A stretch of 64,000 nt of DNA from CAYFPX01 sp964501915. GTDB lineage: Bacteria; Myxococcota_A; UBA796; CAJQPC01. Below the pieces are notes generated by a model. That model saw only the letters and a list, made by a program, of their open reading frames with translations. It made no database searches and was not told the origin of the DNA. The position numbers were made by a program, and so were the translations under genes. Location: assembly GCA_964501915.1 (NCBI GenBank), contig CAZCVP010000009.1, positions 1-64,000 of the forward strand. Reading direction: 5' to 3'. Positions 25,082-34,161 of the stretch are shown one piece after another (positions within the stretch are counted from its first letter, which is position 1; every line of letters begins with the position of its first letter).

Positions 25082-26072
25082 GGCCGCGGGCGATCCGGGC
25101 CGCGAGTCCGGGCCCCCGGTAGATCAGGCCGGTGTAGACCTGGACGGCCGCGCAGCCGCGGTCGAGCAGGTCCTGGGCTCGCTCGGCACGGTCGATGCCG
25201 CCCACGCCGACGACCGGGGCCCGTCCACCGACCGCGTCGAGCACGACCTGGATCCGCGCCCTGGCCAGCGGGTGGAGGGGCACGCCGGAGAGCCCGCCGG
25301 CGCGGTCGGAGGGCACCGGTCGTGTGCGGGTGGTGTTGGTGGCGACGAAGCCGGCCACCCCCACTCCCAGGGCGGTCTCGACGGCCTGGGCCAGGGCCTC
25401 GTCGGCGAGGTCCGGCGAGAGCTTGACGAAGACCGGGCGATCCGCGGCCTCCTCCACCGTGGTGCCGGCGATCCTGGCCAAGGCCTCGGGAGCCTGCAGC
25501 TCCCGCAGGCCGGGCGTGTTGGGGGAGGACACGTTGACCACGAGGAAGTCGGCGAGGTCCCGGAAGCGTCGGGCCAGGGTCCGGTAGTCGACGTGGGCCG
25601 TCTCGGCCGGCGTGTCCTTGTTCTTGCCCAGGTTCACACCCACCGGTGTGAGGGGCCAGAGGTCCCGGCTGCGGAGGCGCTCCAGCCGGCCGGCCACCAC
25701 GTCGGCGCCGTCGGACGGGAAGCCCATGCTGTTCACCAGGGCCTGGGACCCGGGGAGGCGGTGGACGCGCGGCCGGGGGTTGCCCGGCTGGGGCCTCGGC
25801 GTGACGGTGCCCACCTCCACGAAGCCGAAGCCCAGGTGCTGCCAGGCGCTCACGGCCCGGGCGTCCTTGTCGAGTCCGGCCGCCAGGCCCACCGGGGAGG
25901 GGAGCGCCAGGCCGGCGAGACGGACCGCGGGGCCGGTGGGTCGCCCGGCGCCCAGGAGGCGCAGCAGGAGGCCGGGTGTCGAGGCCGTCAGGGCGATCAC
26001 CAGGTCGTGCGCCGTCTCCGGGTCGAGGCGGAAGAGCAGGGGCCGGGCGATCCGGTAGAGGGTGGCCAGCAC
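25059..26072 (-). CDS. pyrD: Dihydroorotate dehydrogenase (quinone), class 2
   Basis: 337 aa from GTG 26072. It oxidises dihydroorotate to orotate with FMN and quinone at the membrane. It has the class 2 N-terminal helices (YRIARPLLFRLDPETAHDL), GLAAGLDKDARAV, the catalytic-serine segment VVNVSSPNTPGLRELQ and the FMN phosphate site VGVGGI. Further upstream in-frame sequence overlaps other genes. pyrE is elsewhere in the window (34158). Confidence 0.94.
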   Translation of the reverse strand: MLATLYRIARPLLFRLDPETAHDLVIALTASTPGLLLRLLGAGRPTGPAVRLAGLALPSPVGLAAGLDKDARAVSAWQHLGFGFVEVGTVTPRPQPGNPRPRVHRLPGSQALVNSMGFPSDGADVVAGRLERLRSRDLWPLTPVGVNLGKNKDTPAETAHVDYRTLARRFRDLADFLVVNVSSPNTPGLRELQAPEALARIAGTTVEEAADRPVFVKLSPDLADEALAQAVETALGVGVAGFVATNTTRTRPVPSDRAGGLSGVPLHPLARARIQVVLDAVGGRAPVVGVGGIDRAERAQDLLDRGCAAVQVYTGLIYRGPGLAARIARGLSLPAAS

Positions 26073-26132
26073 GCCGGCCGGGTATGCCCCCCGGGGGCGG
26101 AGGGCAAGCCGCTCGGGTGTTAGCCAGCGGTG

Positions 26133-26609
26133 ATGCGTTCGCTCCTCGTCCTCTGCCTGGTCCTGCTCGCCTGTGGCACGGGGGAGCGGGGGGTCATGGA
26201 GGGCCAGCTCGCGCCCTCGTTCCAGGCGCTCGGACTCGACGGCCGGACCGTGGGGCTCGAGGAGCTGGCCGGACGGCCGGCGCTGGTGGTGTTCTGGGCC
26301 ACCTGGTGCGGGGCGTGCATGCAGGAGGCTCCCCGCATCGAGGAGCTGTCCCGGTCCTACGGGGATCGGGTCGGGCTCTTGGCCATCAACATGGGCGAGG
26401 ACCCGCGCCAGGTGCAGGCCACGCTCCAGGCGCGGGGCCTCGGCTGGCCCGTCGCCCTGGACATGGATCGCGCCCTCGCCGGTCGGTTCCGGGTCAGCTC
26501 CATCCCGCTCGTGCTCGTGCTCGACGCCCAGGGGCGGATCCGCTACCGCGGAAACGGCCTGCCGAGGCGGGCGACCGCCCTGTTGGACGGTCTGCTCGCC
26601 GGCGGCTGA
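26133..26609 (+). CDS. TlpA-like thioredoxin-fold lipoprotein
   Basis: 158 aa from ATG 26133, with a GTG one codon upstream. Lipobox LLAC at Cys14, then a redoxin domain with FWATWCGACMQEAP. The active-site cysteines C59 and C62 form a CGAC motif. The SSIPLVLVLD segment has the cis-proline loop. Probably a periplasmic thiol-disulphide reductase anchored to a membrane. The downstream epimerase gene starts after 6 bp, so they may be cotranscribed. Confidence 0.88.
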   Translation: MRSLLVLCLVLLACGTGERGVMEGQLAPSFQALGLDGRTVGLEELAGRPALVVFWATWCGACMQEAPRIEELSRSYGDRVGLLAINMGEDPRQVQATLQARGLGWPVALDMDRALAGRFRVSSIPLVLVLDAQGRIRYRGNGLPRRATALLDGLLAGG

Positions 26610-26615
26610 GGCACA

Positions 26616-27566
26616 ATGCCGCCCATGCATGTCCTGGTCACCGGCGGCGCGGGCTTCATCGGCAGTCACCTCGTGGAGGCCCTGCTCGGGCGCGGCGACG
26701 AGGTGACCGTGCTCGACAGCTTCGACGACTACTACGACCCGGCGCTCAAGCGCGCCAACGTCGCCGCCTGGCAGGGCCGGGCGCGGGTGGTGGAGGGGGA
26801 CATCCGGGACCGGGAGGTCGTCGTCTCCGCCCTCAGCGGAGTGACCGCCGTGGCCCACCTGGCGGCACGTGCCGGGGTCCGGGCCTCGCTCTCGGAGCCG
26901 GCCCGCTACATCGACGTCAACGTCACCGGGACCCAGGTCGTGCTCGACGCCATGGTCTCGGTTGGCGTGGAGCGCCTGGTCTACGCGTCGTCGTCGTCGG
27001 TCTACGGTGCCCGGACCGTGGGTCCCTTCCGCGAGGACGACGCCGACCTCCAGCCCGTGTCGCCCTACGCCGCGACCAAGCTCGCCGGCGAGCACCTCTG
27101 CCAGGCCGCCTCCCACAGTCGGGGGCTGAAGGTGAGCTGCATGCGTCTGTTCACGGTCTTCGGCCCCCGCCAGCGTCCGGAGATGGCGATCCACCTCTTC
27201 GCTCGCAGGGCCCTGGCCGGTCTCGCCGTGGAGCGCTTCGGCGACGGCACGTCCCGCCGCGACTACACCTTCGTCACCGACATCGTGGCCGGCCTCATCT
27301 CGGCCCTGGAACGCCCCCGGCCCTTCCGCATCTACAACCTCGGCAACGGGTCACCGGTGAGCCTGAAGGAGCTGCTGGAGGGCGTGGAGGCCGTGTTCGG
27401 GGCCCGCATCGTGGCCCACCCGCTGCCCGATCAGCCCGGCGACGTCCCCCTCACCTGGGCGAGCATCGATCGGGCGGCGGGGGAGCTGGACTACGCGCCC
27501 CAGGTGGGGCTCGAGGCCGGACTGAGGCGGTTCCGTACCTGGATGTTGGGGAATCGACGCCAGTAG
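26616..27566 (+). CDS. NAD-dependent epimerase/dehydratase (UDP-glucuronate 4-epimerase-like)
   Basis: 316 aa, extended SDR. The Rossmann motif is VTGGAGFIGSHLVEALL, the active site ASSSSVYG with YAATK. RLFTVFGPRQRPEMAI and the FGDGTSRRDYTFVTDIV stretch match the UDP-glucuronate epimerase subgroup. It probably makes a nucleotide sugar for surface polysaccharide. ATGs at 26616 and 26625 are both possible. Confidence 0.88.
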   Translation: MPPMHVLVTGGAGFIGSHLVEALLGRGDEVTVLDSFDDYYDPALKRANVAAWQGRARVVEGDIRDREVVVSALSGVTAVAHLAARAGVRASLSEPARYIDVNVTGTQVVLDAMVSVGVERLVYASSSSVYGARTVGPFREDDADLQPVSPYAATKLAGEHLCQAASHSRGLKVSCMRLFTVFGPRQRPEMAIHLFARRALAGLAVERFGDGTSRRDYTFVTDIVAGLISALERPRPFRIYNLGNGSPVSLKELLEGVEAVFGARIVAHPLPDQPGDVPLTWASIDRAAGELDYAPQVGLEAGLRRFRTWMLGNRRQ

Positions 27567-27600
27567 GGGTATTCTTCGCCTTCGGCACCCCCTTCCGCAC

Positions 27601-29112
27601 GTGGCCATGCTCCTCTCTGTCTTGTCCTTGCTCGCCTGTTCCGAGAACGAGCTCAGCACCTACAACACCCCCCCCGAGGTCGACATCACGGCGCCCGAGG
27701 AGGGGACCGAAGTCCCCGAGGACGGCGAAGTCACCTTCCAGGGCATCGTCTGGGACGAGCAGCAGTCTCCCGACTCCCTGGAGGTCGTCTGGACCTCTTC
27801 GGTGGACGGGGAGCTGGGCACCAGCGTGGCCGACGGGGACGGCCTGGTGGTCTTCCCGTGGACCGGCCTCACCGAGGGCATGACCCACGCGATCACGCTC
27901 ACGGCCTTCGACAACGAGCGCAAGTCCTCCTGGGACACGGTGACGGTCCAGACGACGGGCACCTTCGGCGCCCCGACCGTCACCCTGATCGGGCCCGTGG
28001 AGGGCTGGGAGTACGGCCAGGCGGAGGGCGTGCCCGTGGTGGCCTCGGCCACCGACGACGAGCAGGACTGCGCGACCCTCGACGTCGAGGTCCTGCTCTC
28101 GTCGGTGGGCTCGGTGTGGACCGGCAACCCGGAGGTCAACTGCTCGATCACGATGGACCTCTTCGACCTCCAGCCCGGCGCCCACGACCTCACGATGACG
28201 GCCACCGACGAGGAGGACAACACCGGCTCGGCGTCGGTCTCCTTCATCGTCCTGGAGGACGCCAACCCCGTGGTGTCCGTGCTCTCCCCCACCGACGGCA
28301 GCTCCTGGTGGACCAGCGACACGATCGTCCTCGAGGGTGAGGCCGTGGACGACACCACCCCCGCCGAGGACCTGACGGTGACCTGGACCTCGGACCAGGA
28401 CGGTCCGCTGCTCCACGGTCCTCCGGACTCCACCGGTCGCTCGGTCGGCAGCGTGTCGAACCTGTCCGAGGGCGTGCACGTCATCACCATGACCGCGGTC
28501 GACCTCGACGCCAACCCGGGCTCGGAGTCGGTGGTCGTCGAGGTCATCGACCCGCTCAACCACGACGGCGACGGCGACGGCTGGACCGAGAACATGGGGG
28601 ACTGCGACGACGGTGACGCGACCGTCTTCCCGGACAACCCCGAGGTCTGCGACGACATCGACAACGACTGCGACGGCGAGGTCAACGAGGACTGGTTCGA
28701 CAGCTACGAGCCCAACGACACCTCCACGGCGTGCTACGACCTGGGCGAAGTCGATGACCCGATCCTCTGGCTGGGCGACAGCCTCACGCTCTCCGGCCTC
28801 ACGATCCACGAGCCGCTCGACGAGGACTGGTTCCTCTTCGACGTCGACGACGACATCTACGACAACGCCAACTTCAGCGTGCTGGTCCAGGGCCTGCCCA
28901 ACACAGGCATCTGGGTCCTGGAGCTCTGGGACATGAACGGCACGCCCGCGGTCAAGGCCAGCCAGACCGGCAACAGCAGCATGACGGTGAGCTTCACCGG
29001 CGACATCTTCGACGACGACGAGGACGACTGGGCGGTCCGCATCTACGCGGCGACGTGGCCGACGGATGGGTCGGCCTGCTCGACCACGTACCAGATGTTG
29101 ATCAGCACCTGA
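27601..29112 (+). CDS. Secreted lipoprotein with Ig-like domains and a MopE-type repeat
   Basis: 503 aa with GTG at 27601 (ATG at 27607). Short lipoprotein signal with lipobox SLLAC. Three Ig-like or PKD-like regions follow (PPEVDITAPEEGTEV; APTVTLIGPVEG; NPVVSVLSPTDGSSW), then one MopE-type unit near residue 325 (NHDGDGDGW, GDCDDGD, CDDIDNDCDGEVNEDW). The C-terminal beta domain resembles bacterial pre-peptidase C-terminal domains. The signal is short, so an upstream non-canonical start is possible. Likely a surface protein of unknown role. Confidence 0.8.
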   Translation: MAMLLSVLSLLACSENELSTYNTPPEVDITAPEEGTEVPEDGEVTFQGIVWDEQQSPDSLEVVWTSSVDGELGTSVADGDGLVVFPWTGLTEGMTHAITLTAFDNERKSSWDTVTVQTTGTFGAPTVTLIGPVEGWEYGQAEGVPVVASATDDEQDCATLDVEVLLSSVGSVWTGNPEVNCSITMDLFDLQPGAHDLTMTATDEEDNTGSASVSFIVLEDANPVVSVLSPTDGSSWWTSDTIVLEGEAVDDTTPAEDLTVTWTSDQDGPLLHGPPDSTGRSVGSVSNLSEGVHVITMTAVDLDANPGSESVVVEVIDPLNHDGDGDGWTENMGDCDDGDATVFPDNPEVCDDIDNDCDGEVNEDWFDSYEPNDTSTACYDLGEVDDPILWLGDSLTLSGLTIHEPLDEDWFLFDVDDDIYDNANFSVLVQGLPNTGIWVLELWDMNGTPAVKASQTGNSSMTVSFTGDIFDDDEDDWAVRIYAATWPTDGSACSTTYQMLIST

Positions 29113-29202
29113 GCCGAGGACGGGAGTCCCAGCCCGACTCAGCCTGGAGCGGTCCGGCCGGAGGCCGTGGGCCGCGGAAGGCGGCCGTCCGCGAGGGCGG
29201 CT

Positions 29203-29218
29203 GGCGCCGCATGGCGCC
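29203..29218. terminator. Possible terminator hairpin between convergent genes
   Basis: GGCGCC-GCAT-GGCGCC, a 6-bp GC stem with a tetraloop, immediately beside the pgsA stop and 90 bp after the + strand lipoprotein gene. No clear T-tract, so the call is tentative. Confidence 0.35.
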
Positions 29219-29809
29219 CTAGCCGCCCGAGCGGGCGGTCGAGTGCCGAAAGAACCCCGCCAGGTACTCCCAGCCGCTCACCAGGCTGAAGAAGAGGGCG
29301 AAGTAGAGCAGGACGAGTCCGCAGGAGTGGGCGTCGACCTCCGTGACCGGCCACCACCAGATCTCGGTGGGGTAGTGCCAGAGCAGGAACCCCAGGGCGG
29401 TGGCCTGGAAGGCGGTCTTGAACTTGCCGAGGGTCCCGGCGGCGATCACCAGGCCCTCGGAGACGGCGATGGTGCGCAGGGCGGTGATGGTGAGCTCCCG
29501 ACAGATGAGCAGGGCGACCAGCCAGGCGGGGATCCATCCCAGGGCCACCAGCATGATCAGGGTGGTCACCACCATCAGCTTGTCGGCGAGGGGGTCCAGG
29601 AAGGCGCCGGCCACCGAGACGAGGTCCCACTTGCGAGCCAGGTAGCCGTCGATGATGTCGGTGATCATCGCGGCCACGAAGATGGTCATCGCCAGCCGAG
29701 CCTCCCACTTCGAGGGGGTGTCGAGCAACAGCAGCACCATCACCGGCACGACGGCGATCCGGATGATCGTCAGGGTGTTCGGGAGATTCCAGAAGCCCTT
29801 TCCCTTCAC
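29219..29809 (-). CDS. pgsA: CDP-diacylglycerol--glycerol-3-phosphate 3-phosphatidyltransferase
   Basis: 196 aa from GTG 29809. Inner-membrane enzyme of phosphatidylglycerol synthesis. The CDP-alcohol phosphatidyltransferase motif D-G-x2-A-R-x8-G-x3-D-x3-D is intact (D54, G55, A58, R59, G68, D72, D76). FWNLPNTLTIIRI at the start and ELTITALRTIA are typical of PgsA. The start overlaps the stop of the upstream transglycosylase gene (GTGA). Confidence 0.93.
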   Translation of the reverse strand: MKGKGFWNLPNTLTIIRIAVVPVMVLLLLDTPSKWEARLAMTIFVAAMITDIIDGYLARKWDLVSVAGAFLDPLADKLMVVTTLIMLVALGWIPAWLVALLICRELTITALRTIAVSEGLVIAAGTLGKFKTAFQATALGFLLWHYPTEIWWWPVTEVDAHSCGLVLLYFALFFSLVSGWEYLAGFFRHSTARSGG

Positions 29810-30405
29810 GGTGCCCGTCCTGTGAGCGGCCTCTGGTAACGGAAGTACCTGTAGAGGTCCATGACCTTGACGACGTAGTCCCGCGTCTCGTCGAAGGGGG
29901 GGATGCCGTTGTACTTGCGCACGTTGCCGGGGCCGGCGTTGTAGGCCGCCAGCGCCCTCCGGGTGTCGCCGAAGACATCGAGCTGTCGAGCCAGGTAGAG
30001 GGCGCCCCCCATGATGGACTGCTCGGGGTCGAAGGGGTCGGAGACGTCGAGTCCGGCGGCCGTCGCCGGCATGAGCTGCATGAGGCCCTGGGCGCCGGCG
30101 CGGGAGACGGCGTTCGGGTTCATGCCCGACTCCGCGAGACAGACGGCCTTGAGCAGGGCCGGGTCGAGGCCGTAGCGGGCCCCGGCCAGCACCAGCAGCG
30201 GGTCGAAGGAGTCCAGCAGGGGGAAGGCCCGGGGGTTGACCATGTCGGGCGTGGGGGCGGGCCCGTCGACGTCGAAGAGCTCGTAGCCGCCGTGCTTGGG
30301 CGTGTCGGTGAAGCTGACCGTGCCGTCGGCGTGCTCGATCATGTAGATGTCGCCCGCCTCGGACAGCGGCGAGGCGACGACCAGCAGCAGCGTCAACAGG
30401 GGCAC
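29806..30405 (-). CDS. Periplasmic lytic transglycosylase (SLT domain)
   Basis: 199 aa, GTG start, signal-like N-terminus. Residues about 18-45 resemble a DUF4124-type segment (YMIEHADGTVSFTDTP). Residues 68-190 form a soluble lytic transglycosylase domain: catalytic Glu92 in LAESGMNP, then GAQGLMQLMPATA and ALAAYNAGPGNV. It cleaves the glycan strands of peptidoglycan. Overlap with pgsA by 4 bp implies translational coupling. Confidence 0.92.
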   Translation of the reverse strand: MPLLTLLLVVASPLSEAGDIYMIEHADGTVSFTDTPKHGGYELFDVDGPAPTPDMVNPRAFPLLDSFDPLLVLAGARYGLDPALLKAVCLAESGMNPNAVSRAGAQGLMQLMPATAAGLDVSDPFDPEQSIMGGALYLARQLDVFGDTRRALAAYNAGPGNVRKYNGIPPFDETRDYVVKVMDLYRYFRYQRPLTGRAP

Positions 30406-30413
30406 ACCGGCAT

Positions 30414-30440
30414 CCTATCCCGGCTGCTCCAGAGGATAGG
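30414..30440. promoter_or_regulatory. Inverted repeat between divergent transglycosylase and nadB genes
   Basis: CCTATCC-N13-GGATAGG, a perfect 7-bp inverted repeat filling most of the 44-bp divergent intergenic region. It lies 10 bp before the nadB ATG, close to or over its ribosome binding site. It could be an operator or an mRNA hairpin. No regulator is known here. Confidence 0.4.
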
Positions 30441-30449
30441 GGGACGGTC

Positions 30450-32057
30450 ATGACCACCGAGTGCGACTTCCTGGTCGTGGGGTCCGGCATCGCCGGGCTG
30501 CTCTTTGCGCTGGAGGCGGCTCAGCACGGCACGGTGGTCCTGGTGACCAAGCGCGAGCTCGGGGAGTCCAACACCCGCTACGCCCAGGGTGGCATCGCGG
30601 CCGTCTGGGGGACCGACGACAACTCCGAGGAGCACATCCGCGACACGCTCCTGGCGGGAGGCGGGCTCTGCCGCCGCGAGGCGGTCGAGACCGTGGTGCG
30701 GGAGGGGCCGGACCGGGTCCAGGCCCTGATCGACCAGGGCGTGGCGTTTTCCCGGTCCATCGAGGACCCGGACCGCTACGAGCTGGGCCAGGAAGGCGGC
30801 CACGGTCGACGCCGCATCCTGCACTCCAAGGACATGACCGGCCGGGAGATCATCCGGGCCCTGATCGCATCGGTGGAGGCCAACGACAACATCTCCGTGC
30901 GTGCCGAGGTGGTGGTGGTCGACCTCATCACGGCCGGCTGGCTGGCGCGGCGGCGCCAGGAGCTGCCGCCGTTCCGGGAGCGAGTGCTCGGCGCCTATGC
31001 CCTGGACCCGACCAACCAGCGCGTGGAGGTCTTCAGCGCCAGGATCACCGCCCTCTGCACCGGGGGAGCCGGCAAGGTCTACCGCTACACCTCCAACCCG
31101 GACCTGGCCTCCGGGGACGGCATGGCCATGGCCTGGCGGGCCGGCGCGGAGATGCAGAACATGGAGTTCGTGCAGTTCCACCCGACCTGCTTGTTCAACC
31201 CCGAGGCCAAGAGCTTCCTCGTCAGCGAGGCGATGCGCGGCGAGGGGGGCAAGCTCCGCCTGGCGAGCGGCGAGGCCTTCATGGCCCGCTACGACCGGCG
31301 GGAGGAGCTGGCACCGCGGGACATCGTCGCCCGGGCCATCGACGCCGAGCTCAAGCGCCTGGGGGCGGACTGTGTCTTCCTCGACATGACCCACCACAGC
31401 CGCGACGCGCTCCAGGAGCGCTTTCCGAGCATCTACCAGCGCTGCCAGGAGCTGGGCCTGGACATCTCGCGGGAGCCGATCCCCGTCGTGCCGGCCGCCC
31501 ACTACTTCTGTGGTGGGGTCGGCGTGGACCTCAAGGGGGAGTCGTCGGTCGAGAACCTCTTCGTCGTCGGGGAGAGCTCCTGCAGCGGGCTGCACGGGGC
31601 CAACCGGCTGGCCTCCAATTCCCTGCTGGAGGCCGCCGTCTTCGCGCCGCGGGCCGCTCGCGAGGCCGCCTCCCGCCTCGACCGCACGCGCCTGCGCGAG
31701 CTCCCGGAGTGGGACAGCGGCCAGGCCACCGACCTCGACGAGCTGGTGGTCATCAAGCAGACCTGGGAGGAGATCCGACAGTTCATGTGGAACTACGTGG
31801 GCATCGTGCGCACGACACGCCGGCTCCAGCGGGCCCGGCACCGGGTGGAGCTGGTCCAGGAGGAGATCCGGAACTACTACTGGGACTTCCGGCTGACCTC
31901 CGACCTCGTGGAGCTGCGCAACCTGGCCACCGTGGCCGGCCTGGTGGTCGAGTCGGCCCTCAGCCGGCGGGAGAGCCGCGGGCTCCACTTCACGATGGAC
32001 TTCCCCGACCGGGATCCCCGATGGGTACGCGACACGCGCTTGCGGCTGCGGCGCTGA
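30450..32057 (+). CDS. nadB: L-aspartate oxidase
   Basis: 535 aa. FAD enzyme for the first step of de novo NAD synthesis (L-aspartate to iminoaspartate). FAD motif VVGSGIAGLLFALEAA, then TRYAQGGIAAVW, the substrate-capping region with EFVQFHPTCLF, and GESSCSGLHGANRLASNSLLEA. Helical C-terminal domain present. nadA and nadC are not in the window. The 3' end overlaps the next gene by 37 bp. Confidence 0.95.
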   Translation: MTTECDFLVVGSGIAGLLFALEAAQHGTVVLVTKRELGESNTRYAQGGIAAVWGTDDNSEEHIRDTLLAGGGLCRREAVETVVREGPDRVQALIDQGVAFSRSIEDPDRYELGQEGGHGRRRILHSKDMTGREIIRALIASVEANDNISVRAEVVVVDLITAGWLARRRQELPPFRERVLGAYALDPTNQRVEVFSARITALCTGGAGKVYRYTSNPDLASGDGMAMAWRAGAEMQNMEFVQFHPTCLFNPEAKSFLVSEAMRGEGGKLRLASGEAFMARYDRREELAPRDIVARAIDAELKRLGADCVFLDMTHHSRDALQERFPSIYQRCQELGLDISREPIPVVPAAHYFCGGVGVDLKGESSVENLFVVGESSCSGLHGANRLASNSLLEAAVFAPRAAREAASRLDRTRLRELPEWDSGQATDLDELVVIKQTWEEIRQFMWNYVGIVRTTRRLQRARHRVELVQEEIRNYYWDFRLTSDLVELRNLATVAGLVVESALSRRESRGLHFTMDFPDRDPRWVRDTRLRLRR

Positions 32058-32650
32058 CGGCCTGCCTCGGTCGGGGGCTGACGCTCCCCCCGGCGGTCGC
32101 CCTCGGCGTCGGCTACGGCGTCTCGGTGGCGGAGGTCCGCTGGCAGATGGCCGCGCCGGAGGACTGGGACGGGCCGGTCGCCGCGGCGGTCCTGCCGGGC
32201 TTCGAGGAGGCCCTCGCCCAGCGGCTCGGGAGCGCGGTCGGGGTCGCCCGGGTCATCCGCTGGGTCGAGGTCGGGGTGCTCACCCGGGCAGCCCGTGGGG
32301 GACCTGCGCTGTCCTCCACCGCGGCCTGGTCGGCGGAGGTCCGTCTCGCCCGCTGGGGGCTGCGCACCGCGACGGACGGCCTGGAGGCCTTCATCGACCT
32401 GGACGTGGCTCTGCGGGACCCCCAGGAGCGTCTGGCCTGGACGGACCGGGTTGGGTGCTCGGAGCACCTGCTGGCCTCACCCCGCCCCGGGAGGCCGGAG
32501 ACCGCCAGGGCACTCGTGGGCCTCGGGGACCGGGAGCTCCAGGCGATCTACTCGTCTCTCGCGAGCGACTGCGGCGAGGCGGCCTGGTCGGCCCTGGTCG
32601 CGAGCGAAGGTCGTCGCACACCGGGCAGCAGGGGCTCCCCCGGACGGTAG
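32021..32650 (+). CDS. Hypothetical protein, possible lipoprotein
   Basis: 209 aa from ATG 32021, overlapping the nadB 3' end in another frame. The N-terminus MGTRHALAAAALTACLGRG looks like a short lipoprotein signal with lipobox LTAC. The rest is a soluble-looking domain (VARVIRWVEVGVLTRAAR, LGDRELQAIYSSLASDCGEAAW). Family not recognised. The 107 bp after it, before the convergent peptidase gene, hold no gene I can support. Confidence 0.55.
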   Translation: MGTRHALAAAALTACLGRGLTLPPAVALGVGYGVSVAEVRWQMAAPEDWDGPVAAAVLPGFEEALAQRLGSAVGVARVIRWVEVGVLTRAARGGPALSSTAAWSAEVRLARWGLRTATDGLEAFIDLDVALRDPQERLAWTDRVGCSEHLLASPRPGRPETARALVGLGDRELQAIYSSLASDCGEAAWSALVASEGRRTPGSRGSPGR

Positions 32651-32757
32651 GGCCACCCCGTCGATGACCGGGGCGACCTCGACCTCGACGGGCTGTACCT
32701 GGGGTGCGGCGCTGGCCTGGGTGACGAGGCGTAGGAGCGCCAGGTGCACGGCGGGAC

Positions 32758-34161
32758 TCAGAGACCCAGAAGCTGGGCCGGGCTGGCTCCCGAGCCCACC
32801 AGGGCCTCGACTTCGGCGAGGCGCTTGGGGATGTCGGCGGTGAGGTTCTCCGGAGCGCCGGCCGTCACCAGCACGTCGTCTTCGATGCGGATGCCGCCGA
32901 AGCCGGTCCAGGAGCGGGCCCGGTCGTGGTCGATCCAGCCCGACAGGCGCTCCCGCAGACCCGCGTCGTCGAGGATGGCGGGGGCGACGTAGAGGCCGGG
33001 CTCGATGGTCACCAGGTGGCCGACCTCCAGGGTGAGATCGAGCCGGAGGTAGCTCAGCCCGAACTGGTCCGAGCGCGACCGGCCGGGATCGTAGGCGGCG
33101 AGGTCGCCGAACTGCTCGAGGTCGTGCACGTCCAGGCCCAGCAGGTGGCCCACGCCGTGGGGGAAGAAGACCGCGTGGGCCCCGATCGCGACCGCGTCGT
33201 CGACCGAGCCGATCACCAGCCCCTCGTCGACCAGCCAGCGGGTCAGGATCCGGGCCGCGGCCAGGTGCACGTCCCTGTAGCGCACACCGGGCAGGCAGAG
33301 CTCGATCGCCGCGAGCTGGGCCTCGAGCACCGCCTCGTAGGCGGCCCTCTGGCGTCCGCTGAAGCGTCCGTCCACGGGCCAGGTCCGGGTCACGTCCGCA
33401 CACTGGCCCGTCGCCACCTCCGCGCCCCCGTCCAAGAGCAGCAGCTCGCCGGCACGCAGCGGGTGGACGTGGTCGGGGTTGTGCAGGATCTCGCCCCGGA
33501 CGGTGACGATGGAGCCATAGGCGGGCACGCAGCCCTCGGCCGCCAGGACGGCGTCGAAGAGCGCTGCGATCCCACGCTCGTGGCCGCCGGGGTGCGTGGC
33601 GGCCATGGCCAGGCGGTGGGCCAGCGCCGTCACGCGGGCCGCCTCTCGGTGGGCGGACAGGTCCCCGGCGTCCTTGATGCGTCGCTGGGCGATGACGGCC
33701 TGCACGAGGTCCTCGTCGCCGTGGTCCCCGGCCCAGGTCCAGGCGTGGCCGGTGATCCGGGCTCCGAGGGCCCGGGCAACCGGGTCCGACACGGCCAGGG
33801 TCGCCAGCTCCAGCCCCCGGCAGGCGCCCTCCAGCTCTCCGATCGGGCGCAGCGCCTCCACGCCGTACTGCGTCTGGAGGCCAGCGGCGGTGGGGAGCTC
33901 CCCGTGCCAGAGCGCGTCGTCGGGCGCGGGCAGCGGCAGGAAGAGGGTGCAGTGGCCGTCGCGCAGGAGCGCGGCCGCGCCGGGCAGCGCACAGCCCGTG
34001 TAGTACAGGAAGGAGGAGTCCTGGCGGAAGGGCAGGGCGTTCATCGGCACATTTCGCGGCTGCAGGCCGTTGCCCATCAGCAGGATCGGTCGACCGAGCG
34101 CCGCACACAGCGCTGTGCGACGCCGAAGGAAGAGCGCCGTGTCGAGGACGCCGGGCCTCAC
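32758..34161 (-). CDS. Xaa-Pro aminopeptidase (M24B family)
   Basis: 467 aa from GTG 34161. The N-terminal creatinase-like domain has NALPFRQDSSFLYYTG. The C-terminal pita-bread domain has the five metal ligands: the two Asp in LLLLDGGAEVATGQCADVTR, the His in FFPHGVGHLLGL, the Glu in TIEPGLYV and in GIRIEDD. It hydrolyses N-terminal residues preceding proline. The start overlaps the pyrE stop (GTGA), so it is the last gene of the TRAP operon. PepP-like. Confidence 0.93.
   Translation of the reverse strand: MRPGVLDTALFLRRRTALCAALGRPILLMGNGLQPRNVPMNALPFRQDSSFLYYTGCALPGAAALLRDGHCTLFLPLPAPDDALWHGELPTAAGLQTQYGVEALRPIGELEGACRGLELATLAVSDPVARALGARITGHAWTWAGDHGDEDLVQAVIAQRRIKDAGDLSAHREAARVTALAHRLAMAATHPGGHERGIAALFDAVLAAEGCVPAYGSIVTVRGEILHNPDHVHPLRAGELLLLDGGAEVATGQCADVTRTWPVDGRFSGRQRAAYEAVLEAQLAAIELCLPGVRYRDVHLAAARILTRWLVDEGLVIGSVDDAVAIGAHAVFFPHGVGHLLGLDVHDLEQFGDLAAYDPGRSRSDQFGLSYLRLDLTLEVGHLVTIEPGLYVAPAILDDAGLRERLSGWIDHDRARSWTGFGGIRIEDDVLVTAGAPENLTADIPKRLAEVEALVGSGASPAQLLGL

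Noticed and set aside
32477..32749. Possible small - strand gene with a signal-like start (HLALLRLVTQASA) after the Xaa-Pro peptidase gene
   Set aside because: The frame soon becomes Arg/Pro-rich and overlaps the better-looking + strand protein at 32021-32650. Too weak to annotate.
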